64,000 nucleotides of DNA from Dipylidium caninum (Eukaryota > Platyhelminthes > Cestoda > Cyclophyllidea > Dipylidiidae): contig QEYB01001312.1 of assembly GCA_017562135.1 (NCBI GenBank), positions 2,170,001 to 2,234,000 of the forward strand. The letters run 5' to 3'. The notes under the pieces were generated by a model. That model saw nothing but the letters and a program-made list of their open reading frames with translations. It was not told the DNA's origin and did no database searches. The position numbers and the translations under genes were made by a program. Positions 1-12,810 of the stretch are shown here, in pieces. How positions within the stretch are numbered: position 1 is the stretch's first letter; every line of letters begins with the position of its first letter.

Positions 1-214
1 ACCTGAAATTGTTAGCAGTTTCGGACAGAGTCGGCAGTGTTCTAGATGCAGTAGGCTTTCGGAACGAAGGAAAGATCGAACCAATGTCGGACATCAGACT
101 AAGATAAATTCTTGCTTAAAATAATTTTGCATACAACCTTATATCTTTTAGAGCATAGCGATAAATATTTTCCCCATAATGGAGAGGTCTTTCACCACTC
201 TCAGTCTATTTCAG
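1..214. other. Probable intron of the PLBD-like gene
   Basis: This stretch ends in a pyrimidine-rich acceptor (TATTTCAG at 207-214) that feeds the exon at 215. One open frame runs from about 3 to 104, but it has no PLBD similarity I can defend and no good donor at its end. I treat the stretch as intron; an unrecognised short exon cannot be excluded. Confidence 0.45.
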
Positions 215-3028
215 GTACAATAACCAGTGGATGGTTGTTGACACAAAGGCATTTAACTCTTCGAAGCCCCTTCCAGAAAATGACCTCTTTTGGGTGGCGG
301 AACAAATTCCGTAAGTCTTGGTCTATCTACAAGACAGCCTAACCGTCTACATGGTGCTTTCCCTCGTAACGAAACTCCTACCACTTAGTATAATCCTGCC
401 CAAGGCGCTGAGGCAAAACGTTTGTTGGCCTTATTACGAAAGACTTACCTCATTTTCGCTGTGTGAAATTCATGTTTATCACTCATGTTTCAGGGGTTTC
501 GTTCAGTCGGCAGATGTCACCGATCACCTCGTCCGCAATTCTTACTGGGGCAGCTATAATAACCCGTGAGTGCAGCTCGGCCGGTTGGGTCGACTTGATT
601 CATAGACCGCCAACCATTTAATAGGTTTTAGGCAGGTAAAAAAGACAACACCAGCAAACGATCCTATGGTCCGAGTGACGTAACCTCCTGTGAAAATAAG
701 AGATTTTCATGCTGCCCAACGCCCCCTCGGCAAAATGCTGAAAGTATGGGTGAATGCAAAAACTGTAATTGAGCCACAAAAAAAAATAAGCACCAAGAAT
801 AGTGATCAGTAGAATCCTGTACTGGTTCCTTGGAGCTACTTTTAAAATGCGTTCCAAAGCCTTTCCTCTGCGCTTGTAACTGCGGTTCATGAGGTCACCC
901 CCCAAGTCCACAAAAGAGACGAGCGTGGGTGAACTTGTATCTTCTTATAGGTACTTTGAATTTATTCACGCGGTTTCTGGTTTCGATGAGCTGGAAGGAT
1001 TATTCGGAGAGTATTTTTCCTACGACATGACTCCTCGAGCTCAAATATTCAGACGTGATCACTCGAAAGCGATCTCAGTGGCAGATGTCTATCGTCTAAT
1101 GAGGTGAGACGTTAATTCCATGTGATCAGACCTTTTTTCGCAATGAAAAATTGGCCATAAATAGCCATTCTTTGCTAAAGATAGCCCCCCGTGGTATTCA
1201 AATGTTGCTCTTAGTATAAACGTCATTAGTTGGGGCTTCACATGTTTATGAAAACCATTAGTGACCACGTGTCCAAGTAGGTCTCTACACATCTCTCCAT
1301 TAAACAGGACTGGTATTTACCACCGCCGTGTCTGGCTCTACGCCAGATAAAGCAGTGCTACGAAGACGTTCTTGGGGATTTCTGTTTAGTTAGCGACACA
1401 TAGACCAGAGTCGAGGAGTGCACTAGGCAATGGGAGCGACTCACTAGGCGCTCCGCCATATCCCGGCGCCACTGCCAGTCGCTATCACAACCCTTCTTCG
1501 GCACACGCTGATCACAGTTGGAAGTCGGAGCTTTGGCGCAAGACAAAGCAAACTGCCCTGCGCCGGAAATGGATCTGGTCACAAACCGCTCTCAGATGCA
1601 TCCCGTTCACACGGGCCAGCCAGTCTTACTGATGGCTGTGCAATACTGGGTGTCGCTGTGAAAAATATATTGGGACTTGAACGAAGCCTCATATGAGCGA
1701 TACCCAATTTGGTGTGCATCCCAGTCACTTGAGGAGGTCAAACAGGCCAGGGGTTTTGGTCGGCCATTCATGTCAGATGGCTGAGAACTATTTATAAGCT
1801 TTTCAAAAAGCGCCCACAACGATTTGCGCTAGTCGGAAGGCTTGTAATAAGTTGGACTTGGGCATCCTGTAGTTAAGCAAACACGACGAAATTGTTACTG
1901 CAAGAATAAGTACACATGAGGCTCCTTCCACACAACTCAACACGTAGATGAAAGATTAGCCTTACGGGACACATCTAGACCTCATTAACGAAACAACCAA
2001 ATGATGAGCTTTGCCTTTTAAGATAATACAATAACACTTCGTGTACAGCACTTAACTATCTTCACGCACCCAACAAAGGTGACGTGAAAGACGATGTACA
2101 CAAAAGTCACTTTCATGTAAATCAGGTAACAAACATAAAACGCTAAATTCGCTTAATATTCCCCAATGTTCTGCGAAAACAGAGAAACTAAAAGTCGATT
2201 AATTATAAATTATGACACCCTAACATTGATGATCGGCTCAATTTAAGGAAGCAGTCGATCTGGTACAGAGCCCCAATATGTTCTGTGCCTTTTTCAATAA
2301 ATTAACAGAAGTTCGTCTAAAGTGCTGGATTAAACGGACGTCCGATCTACTTCTCCTGTCTACTATCAACACCACCTTGTTCTCCACAGCTTAACACAGT
2401 AGAACAAATGCTTCCTACTGAATTTGAAATTAAGCTCCCCGCGTCGTAGCCTCCAATTGACTTTGGTAGTGCCAATGAGCGTCTACGTGCTAACCTCGAA
2501 ATGGTATATTCTTGCTCCAGATACAACGACTTCACACACGACCCGCTGTCGAGCTGTAATTGCACACCACCCTACAGCGCGCAGTACGCTATCTCGGCCC
2601 GAAGTGATCTTAATGACCCCAACGGAACATATCCTCTGCCGCAGCTCGGCTACCGTCTCCACGGTGCTACGGATGTCAAAATCGTCAACCTGAAAATGGC
2701 CAGATCGGTGAGTCCTGCAATCATTTTTTTACAGCCTTGGATACAATAAGCGAGTCCCGCTGGGCCGACCAGACCCCTACAGAGCCCATGCATATGTAAA
2801 GTATGAAATAACGAGAATGGCGTTGTCTGCTCCTAGCTCAGTATGATAGCAGTGGCCGGACCAACTTACGATGAAACCCCGGTGTTCGAGTGGTCCCGAG
2901 TACGCCCGAACCAGCCCAGGCCCCAAATGCATCCCGAGCGTTGGGACTTCCCACCCGTGCTCATCCGAATGGAGATCAACAACGGGATACCACGGTCCAA
3001 CATGAGAATCCGAACGGTAAGCCCATAG
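215..3028 (+). CDS. PLBD2: Phospholipase B-like protein, PLBD2 type, C-terminal part (partial)
   Basis: Five exons are read at 215-310, 494-565, 951-1103, 2521-2707 and 2837-3028. All junctions are GT/AG and keep one frame to the TAG at 3026-3028. The joined protein (about 231 residues) shows family hallmarks in order: YNNQWMVVD, VAEQIPGF, SYWGSYNNPYFE, YFSYDMTPRAQIFRRD, RLMRYNDFTHDP, SARSDLNDPNGTYP, GPTYDE. The SARSDLN...NGTYP block and the following spacing fit PLBD2 better than PLBD1. The family are secreted or lysosomal Ntn-hydrolase-fold proteins cleaved into two chains. The part seen is the C-terminal chain, so the catalytic cysteine region is not visible. The upstream exon, expected to end in an NSGT-like sequence, was not found in 1-214. 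A donor-like GT at 3016 could extend the gene, but the stop follows 12 bases later. Confidence 0.88.
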
Positions 3029-3169
3029 AACGGCCAACCCGTGTCCCGCACGTCCTCCATCGATCATATCTACTACCGGAACCTGACATCAAGTTGATTC
3101 AAAAGTTAATCGCACCACACCAGTGATTGGAAGTAAAAATGTCCATTTTTCAGCTATCCTCGGCATGCC

Positions 3170-3175
3170 AATAAA
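3170..3175 (+). terminator. Polyadenylation signal AATAAA
   Basis: A canonical AATAAA hexamer lies 142 bases after the stop codon of the PLBD-like gene, on the same strand, and fits its 3' end. Confidence 0.5.
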
Positions 3176-4783
3176 GTCAGACCTCTAATCAAATCCAAGT
3201 TTATTTGAGAAGTTCGTAACTGATCGCGTAACCCGGGGTTGCCGAAAATTGTGGTTCCTTTGTTGGACTCTTGAGTCTTCTTAACACAAGCACACCAGCG
3301 AATCCAACCGAGTAAGGAGGGAACACCTATTGTTCTGCATGGGTGATCAGCTGTAGGTAGAAAGGTCGCATTAGAAGCTGAATAATGAGTCAGATATAAA
3401 TATTTTATCAAAATTCAATACAGGTCTGTAGTTCATCATTAACAACGTACCGATGTACGTAAAGCTGGAGTCTCTTTAGGGAAGTGACACCGCACACCTC
3501 TAATGCTCAAGAATTGTTGGGACATTAGTTAGGAGACAACGATACCTAACCCGGGAAAAAGTCGACAAGACCAACGAGCACGGCCAGCAAGCACGACACC
3601 GAGCTCGCCGTCACGCATGCCTGGCACAAGACATTAAAACAACGCAGAACGACAAACCCGAAGCATGTTTCAATAATTGCGAACTCGGTATGTTTTGCTG
3701 TGTTCTGCCCCGTAAAATATATATTTATAAAGGGCATTAGGAATTTTTATAAATTTGGACATTTGTGGGCTGTACTAAAAATAACTTAATTTTTAAAATA
3801 GTTTATATTATCAGGTATCGTGTCTCGGATATTAGATATGCGTACGAATTCACTTCGTTCTTAGCATAACAAAACACTAAGATTAAATACACTAAGTTGC
3901 ACCAGTCGTCGATCAACATCGAATAAGCTAGGTTGACAAATATCCCGCTTACCTTAGGCAAGATCGCCAATAGTACGTATTAAAATCAATGAGCACACTG
4001 TTGCAGTCAGAGAAAAAGGCAGAGACTCTCTTCCGGAATGGAAGATCTAACTTTGCCACGGACATTTTGAGTAGTTTTCTCCTAATACACTATAATTTGA
4101 TATATTTTTCTCCACATTTGACCTTTATTATATGGGCCATACGTGTGAGAAATAGTGCTTACGGTGAGCACCGTCGGACAAGAAGCATAATTGGGTGAAG
4201 TGACATCCCATAGTAACAGACTTTGAGCAAGATGAAAAAACTGTATTTCCCCATTCCCTAATTAATATGATGATATATCTTTCGAATGTGATGGCAGTCT
4301 TTCTTCAGAAGCTGTATTTTCGCTGAATATATCCATCGGGAATATTTGGTAGTACAATTGAGAATTGGTGGCACGACTATTTCGCGACTATGCCGAGTGT
4401 TCGATGGTTTTGCCATTCGCCGTGCCATATCTTCCCTTGGTCAACAAACCGATGCCGTCATTAAATCGCATGGCGTCCTCGTGTATAACTTTGCCCCGCT
4501 TGAGAGGCACGAACCCATCTCATAAGATGTGTCGATCGGCGCCAGTGTACTAGGATTTGCAAAGTCTCACAGATCGGTCCGAAAGTCCTCTTAACTCAAA
4601 TGTTAGTGATGGGTGGGAAAGGGTCGGATAGGCAAATGGTGACATGGTAATTGTGTCGGTTTGATTGGAAGTAACGAGTGATGAAGGGCAGAAAGCACAA
4701 CAAGGGAGTGTCGTGGCTTAGAAGATGCGTCGAGTAATCTTGTCGGAATGGTAAAGCACTGGTAAGTACAACTCACCTCTCAG

Positions 4784-5086
4784 GCATGGATTCAATGGCC
4801 TCGCCATGACAGAGGGCGATGATGGTGTTCGGAAATGCCCTGAATGAAGCATTCGCCGCCTTCATTATTGCCGCCTCATGACATCGACCTTGAACAGATT
4901 TTTCGTAGCCTGAAGCCGAATTTTTCGGCGACTCCACTGATAGTATCGCTCGCCATTCACCGTGAACAAATGAGAAACAAATAACATCAACAGATCTCCT
5001 CTTCCACGGAAGGACACGGGTAATTTGAGTCAAGTCACCCCCTGTTACTCCAGTAATGGCATTCCGGACACTTAATTCCTCGGGAC
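4784..5086 (-). other. Candidate exon, unidentified
   Basis: The minus strand is open for about 100 codons, beginning just after an AG (CTAAG) near 5087 and ending at a consensus donor (GAGAG then GTGAGT) at 4783. The peptide includes ICFSFVHGEWRAIL and ALCHGEAIESMPER. Exon-like boundaries at both ends and a mixed, non-repetitive composition argue for coding, but I recognise no family and found no in-phase partner exon. A further minus-strand stretch at about 4360-4550 reads KRGKVIHEDAMRFNDGIG but contains stops. It may be a decayed gene. Confidence 0.25.
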
Positions 5087-5165
5087 TTAGCGATCAACAC
5101 ATAGGGTAATTGAATATAAAAAGGGTCGAAGTTCTTCAGGATCTCATTGTGCCCAATATTCGTTT

Positions 5166-6016
5166 TCAGTTCTGTTTAAGCTCCGCAAATAAGCACCTTT
5201 CATACTTTTCCCAGCCTCCTTCCACACCGAGGCTGCTTATTTCTAAGTGAGGACGCCTAAAGTAGGGTCGCAGATCCGTTGGGTGAGAGGAGAAACAAGG
5301 AGGGGGTGATGGACCAGACACTTTACTTGGGTCATGGAGCATGACACCTGCGGGATTTGACAGGATCGTGACCGCGGCTGGGGCAGGGGGAGGCGGCAAA
5401 TGCCAGATGTAGCATGTCCCAGCTCCACCATCTTGTTTGTTTATATCAGAGAGTGACCTAGTGAACACCTTTTCTACGGACACTCGAAACCTTTGCCTCG
5501 CTTCTTCGGACACTTTATAACACTTTTACGCTGTGGCCCATTTACAGACGCTTTCGTTTCGCAGAATGATAAGACAAGTCGACTTATTTTAGTAGACATC
5601 GTGCAAGGATTAAGTAGGGCCGAGCAATGGAATAGAGAACTTAAGTTTGCCGCAGCATAAGTGGAAGACAACTGCCATGTCGAGCAGCCGATAAAGCACA
5701 GGGTATGTCCCGTTACAGATACATAAAAGAGCAAATATTCGAGTCCCAACGTGCTTTCGCAGATGAACGTGTTTGGCCAATTTCTCGCCACCTTACAGTC
5801 ACTTTTTTCATCCTTTTCAGTATCAACTTGGTTCACCTTGGAAGTCGAAGTAGGCCTGAATATTCGCTCAACTGATTGTAACAAAAGGGTTGGTTTATGA
5901 TCTTCTCTACATTTTCCTCTGTGGGGAAACGCGGTAGTTAAGGTGGCTCCAAGCGCGTATTTAATTGGGGGAAACGGCACAAGTTGAAAGAATTGCAGTG
6001 CCAAATTTCTGCGCAT
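5166..6016 (-). other. Two overlapping unidentified ORFs
   Basis: A 180-codon ATG-initiated minus-strand frame (6016-5474) is followed, in another frame and overlapping by 40 bases, by a 115-codon frame (5513-5166) with a proline-rich stretch. The first contains a hydrophobic stretch around LEYLLFYVSVTGHTLCFIG and several cysteines. No family is recognised. The length is unusual for the surrounding noncoding DNA, but no splice arrangement or promoter supports a gene. Confidence 0.2.
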
Positions 6017-6837
6017 CCTCTCACCGTCGCGACGCTCCAGGCCTTTGACTCCGGATTCCTGATGTGATCGCGCAATACTCTGCCTTAGCGCATTATTATA
6101 TCATTTTACGTCTTCTTACCCAAAATTTTAGGCCGCCAAGTATGAGCATGTACATTAAGGTAGCAAAAAATGTAATAAACTGCGGCAATTAATATGAAGG
6201 AAAAAAGGCATTCTCGTCTATTTGAAGAAATTACGTGGATTTATCGAAGTATTCTCCGTCCAGAGGTGGGCAAACTTATCGAAGGGCAAATGAGGAAATT
6301 ATTAAAGCTTCTCTTTTATTGTGGGATGAAGAGAGTCCTACCCGCATAGTGACAAGGCCCAATGCGCCCCAATCGGAGTTTGTGGAGGCATTCTGAGACA
6401 CCCCGTTCGAATTTGGCGACAGACTCAAAAAAGAGGTTACAGACTGAGTGCTATTACCACCGGCGCGATTTGCAGTAATCGTGAATTTTGCAGGTGCGCA
6501 GGGCTCGGAGGGGCATCAAAATCCGTCAACCCCGAGTTCGCCCCTTTCCCCAACCCCCTCCGTAGCAGTCGATACAGTCATTTGCCATCCCCTCTTTGGC
6601 CATAAAGTTGAGCCCCTTCTGTGCAGGTGTAAGCGGAACACATATCTTCACTCTCAACCTTAAACTCTTGCCTAGAGCGAGTCCCGTCTGTTCCTCTTGT
6701 TCGTGTTTGGGGGTAGGCATGCGCTTCCCTTCCAAACCAAACTAGAAGTTTTATAGAGGGATGGGACTAACTATGAGTTCCTCTCTCCCAATAAACGGGA
6801 CTCTACTTCTGGAAGAAAAGTGATACATCAGCCTACG

Positions 6838-6897
6838 ATGTAATAATACTACTAATAACAACGATAATAATGATAATGATAATAGTAATAATAGTTG
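6838..6897. repeat. AT-rich microsatellite (TAA/GATAAT type)
   Basis: Imperfect tandem units of TAATAA, GATAAT and AATAGT run for about 60 bases. The tract is noncoding and lies in the intergenic stretch before the mariner relic. Confidence 0.8.
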
Positions 6898-7269
6898 TCA
6901 TTTTCACATACAAGCACACACAAGCCCAGATTTATATTGCTATTATTATCATTAACATTATTATGTATGTGGGAGATGAGGATGACGCGCGTCTATTCCG
7001 CAAAAACGATATAAAATGCCTTAACTGAATGTCATCCTGCCTCTTCCGTGTGGGAAGGGACAAAGCGTTCAACCACGAGAGAAGTTGTTGCTCTGGGGAT
7101 CCGAATAGTCGTGGCAATGGGGAATAGTAGTCGACTCTATTTTGTACTCGGCCTTCCATGGTATCATACTGAGACCCCACAATTTCCATTTTTATTTCTA
7201 TTTCTACACAACAGGATAAGTAATAGGTAGAGCGAAAAGTAAGCAAAACTGTTTAATTGAAATAAGATA

Positions 7270-8170
7270 GTTATTTATTACAGAAATCATTCCTTTTAAT
7301 TAGCAAAGTAATTTCCATCATTCTTAACACCCTTTTTGGAGTATAGGCGGTAGTTCGGTACCTATTGTAAAAAACGGCCTCTGATTTTGCAGTGAAAACC
7401 TTTTCCCAGTACTTTTCCACTTCTTCAGCATTGTTGCCTCGCATTGTGTGCTCTAACTACCCGAAAAGGTGTTGAGATCTAGTGAATGGGGCAGTGAAGA
7501 TAAAGATAAAGACACAAATCCGAGCCCCCTAATTTTTCCCTGTGATATTTTTACAGCATGAGGCCTCGCGTTATCGTATTGAAGGAATCTTTTCTCGTAA
7601 TTGACCGAAAGAGGTCGTTATTTAGGAAATCTTTCATCTTTCGCTCGAGTTGTTCCTAGGTCCCAGTACACTGTTGCTGTAACTGTTGGACCAGATTGGA
7701 ACGATTCATGGTTTATGACTGCTGAAAAATTGCACCACACACAAAAGCCAGTGTTTTTGTGTACAGGTTTATTGCATGTCACCCAGTTCTCATCCCCAGT
7801 TACAAATTGTGTTAAAAAATGGAATTGTGTGATACCAAGACTAAAGAGACGAGCAGCTTGCAAGGCACTGATCGAATGCCGTCTCTGTTAATTCATGAGG
7901 AACATGAGTCCTTTGTCTAGAGACTTTTCCGCTGATATGAAGATGGCCTTGAAGGGTAGACCATGGAAGGGCGGTTTGTAGTGATAAATCGCTCATAGTT
8001 TTGACGAGGATCTGAACCCACCATCGCCCTGAGCAGGTTACCATGTGCTTGTCGAGGTCGTCCTTTACTGTGAACATCTTCGGACTTCCTATTTCTATTT
8101 TTGAGCTTTGTACACCATGTATGACACTTGTTTAGGTTTAGAACATCGCTGTAAGTGTCGTTACTTGTTT
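7270..8170 (-). mobile_element. Mariner-family transposon relic (transposase pseudogene)
   Basis: Reading the minus strand across several frame shifts gives the order of mariner transposase landmarks: WCTKLKNRN and GRPRQAHGN...SDPRQNYE (HTH region, about 8120-7990), THVPHELTE (the WVPHELTE linker, about 7895), FLTQFVTGDENWV (first catalytic Asp, about 7790), YDNARPHAVK (second catalytic region, about 7560), LPHSLDLN (third catalytic Asp region), WEKVFTAKSE, and NDGNYF near 7295. Nearly the whole transposase is represented, but stops and shifts break it, so it is inactive. Terminal inverted repeats could not be defined. I describe only the fossil copy. Confidence 0.85.
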
Positions 8171-8215
8171 TTCACTGCTTCTTTTGCCTTCAGCCCTCGA
8201 TCTGACCAAAATAAC

Positions 8216-9370
8216 AGACGCAGACGTAAATGTCTTTCTTCTGTGGCTGGCTTTGACCTCTGTCTTCCTCCCTAGACCTAGGATGTTCTAGTAAAAAATA
8301 TACCTTAAAGATAAGCTTGGCCGTAACATGGGAACTCACGTGTTTACTCAACCGTTTCTGTACATAATTTTGTGATTAAGCGTATGCTGCTAATAATAGC
8401 GTCATTTACGAACGGCCTGGTAATGTCACAGATGGGAAACATTACTCAAGCTTTAAACTCAAGCCCAAGGAAATATTTCCATGGCCTCTTAATACAGTCA
8501 AGATTTCAGCCGACAAGTTTCACCTATCTTTGTTACAGTGCCTTTTTAGTCCGAAATTTGACAAAAAGCGTATTTTATTGTAAATCAGGTTAGGACTGAC
8601 GCAATCTATAGGCTTTTAGCAAATAAATATTCATAAGTTAAACTTACAGAAAGCATGACGAACTTTCGTTTTAGCACAAAAGATGTTTAAATAGTGCTCG
8701 TTTGATTTTTCCATCTTCAAATCTTTCATTATTTTTATTAACCCGTAATGATTGCGAAGCGGCATGTAAATATGCCACCCAAAAGCTAAGGCGAAGGATT
8801 GACAGTCGCAGAATATTTAAGAGAGAATCAAATAATACGTTGTTTTTTAATAATGCGATAAAGACGATGAATTAAATTCCCAAATGCTTATCATCACACT
8901 AAACCCTTTTCCGATTGGCCCATTTAATTTTATAGCATCGCAAAGGTGATTGGTTATATATGCGTCTTAGCGTAAAGATGCGGACCGTCTATCATTTTCA
9001 TTGGTTGGCGAAATCGGAGAAATCAGTCTTTATGGTGTCCTTATGGGCAGCCACCCCTGATTTGTTTTAGCGACATTGGAACAATTCGTCATACCATATC
9101 TCATCCTTCTTTCCTAAGGTCTGCAGACTATCCCCTTTTCTTGTTGATAAGCCGCATTTATTCGTCAAATGCTCACATTGAAATAATTTTTCAATTTCCT
9201 TAACCCACTTGAATATACCCAAAGTGACAAATAATTTTTCATTACATATCTATGGAGAATGCCACTGCAAAAATGTCAATGTGAATTTTTCCCAGCGTTG
9301 ACGTCTAATGTCTATGTGTTTATCAGCATTATTTTAGTCAGAATCTTCATTTTTTTCTATTTCAACTCAG
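8216..9370. other. Intergenic stretch upstream of the FEZF-like gene
   Basis: No gene is visible. The last 20 bases (pyrimidine-rich, ending CTCAG at 9370) look like a splice acceptor next to the first FEZF coding block, so an upstream leader or N-terminal exon may lie in or before this stretch. Confidence 0.4.
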
Positions 9371-11066
<1,696 letters not shown>

Positions 11067-12810
11067 AATGATGTAGTAGTTTTGTATCACCTAATCTTCT
11101 GGAATTTGATTTAAAAGCCTTTCGTTGGGATGTCCTTTAGGTTTTGAATGCTTTCGAGGGAGTAAATATGAGACAGGATGAAAATGGTTTGTTAGAGAGT
11201 ATAATATGGATTTTAAAAGTAGTTAATAGCGGATCGTCAATAGAAAAACGGCGATTTGACTTTAGAACAGCAACCAGAAAAAAAATTACTGAGTTCGAGA
11301 TTAAGGACTGATCGCAAATGACGGGAGTAATAGACCTTTTTCTGATTTTCGATACCGCTTAAAAAGAAGACTCGTCGTCACCTACAAGAGACTCGCTTTA
11401 AGGTGTTGATTTCACCAATCTGATTTCTAGCCTGGAGCACGCACTCAAGGGTCAGGTTAAAATAATGCCTCGTACGAGAAATAACTAAAAGCATTTTTTG
11501 CTGTTTTCCGAAGAGACTTACATAGCTTTATAATTTAATCATGAAACAATATTAGATATTTTTTTGAAAATATTTCTCAGACTATATATAAGCATTGCCA
11601 AAAGATTTCTTTAATAATGGAACATATTCCGCTTTATGATAACGATATTGTAAAAAAATTGGTGAAATCTTTTAGCTTCTCCGCTTTTCTTTTTGTGGAT
11701 AAAGACCGATATGATGCAAAATAATTTTTGAAAGACATTCCCCTTTATTGTTCACTTCACGGTCAATACTGATACGCTGTCGACATGTCTACTTAACTGA
11801 TCTGTTAACTTCGACCTCGTTTTAACTAGACCTTCCCATATCTAGTTATTCCTTCTGGGCGTTCCATAATTAATATTCTTTTCTTTCACTTGGGTAGATG
11901 GGCCAAAATGAAAGAAATCGATACGAATAAGTGTTTTTTAAATATGACGATAAACTAATTCAAGTTTACATATTCGAGGTAACGCTTATTCTGTTACGCA
12001 GGATCACTACTTTATCCTTAAAATTATGGGGAATTAATTGTGTCTCATAGAGAAAAGCCTAGTGCTTAGGCTTTAACAGATTAAGAGAGAAGTAAGTCGC
12101 TGATATAAACTCAATTTGCTCTTATGTGGCAGTCACGAATTTAATTCATATTTTAAGTCGTACAACCTATGCACCAGCATGCTATGCTTACAATTTGTGG
12201 TAGGACTGCGAGAGCTCATTCTGGCCATCATAGTGAGGGGAACATACACGGCTACAAATGCAGCCAAACTATCAACAGGTTAGGTCCACGCAAACGCTAT
12301 GCCGCAACACATGCGTAAATGAATACATTGTGGAACGGCACCACGAGCTTTGATAGAATTACATTTAAATGGAAGCATAATTTCCGCCATGTGGCTGTCA
12401 CTAAAGCACTGTTGAGTTTTCCTTACTCTATGCGGCATTAACGAATGGTATCTTACTCCTCAAATATGCAGACATTTAACCAGGAATTAGCGGTGTTCGG
12501 AGATCACTCCACTCTCTGTGTGGGAGAACTAGAGGGACGTGAAAAACAACTCACTGTAGGGACGGAAGTCAGAATGATAGGACAGACCCAAAGGTTACTG
12601 TTGCGTACCAAAATTATGAACAAAGCAATACAAACAAGCCGAATTACACCATCATAGTAGCCATAGAAATAGTGTAAAGTTATTTTGTTGGTGTAAGTTT
12701 CAGATGAAATTTCAGTAAAAGTTTCTAATGATTTCATTAATAGTTTAAGCTGTTGTCCTTAGGGCGAGTTTTCAAAGCCTTTTCACTGTCGCCCACGTCT
12801 GGCTGTCCAC
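11067..12810. other. Intergenic stretch between FEZF and NAT10
   Basis: A+T-rich sequence with short chance ORFs only. No recognisable gene, repeat or RNA. The NAT10 promoter should lie in its last part, but I see no clear core-promoter motif. Confidence 0.5.

Larger units (their letters stand above)
3176..7250. other. Intergenic stretch, no assigned gene
   Basis: No protein family was recognised here on either strand. It holds an AT-rich repeat tract (6838-6897) and two minus-strand stretches that could be coding but are unassigned (4784-5086 and 5166-6016), listed separately. The rest is A+T-rich and interrupted by stops in all frames. Confidence 0.5.

Noticed and set aside
6448..6663. 71-codon frame with Pro/Ser run
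   Set aside because: Short, low-complexity and isolated; the opposite strand is equally open.
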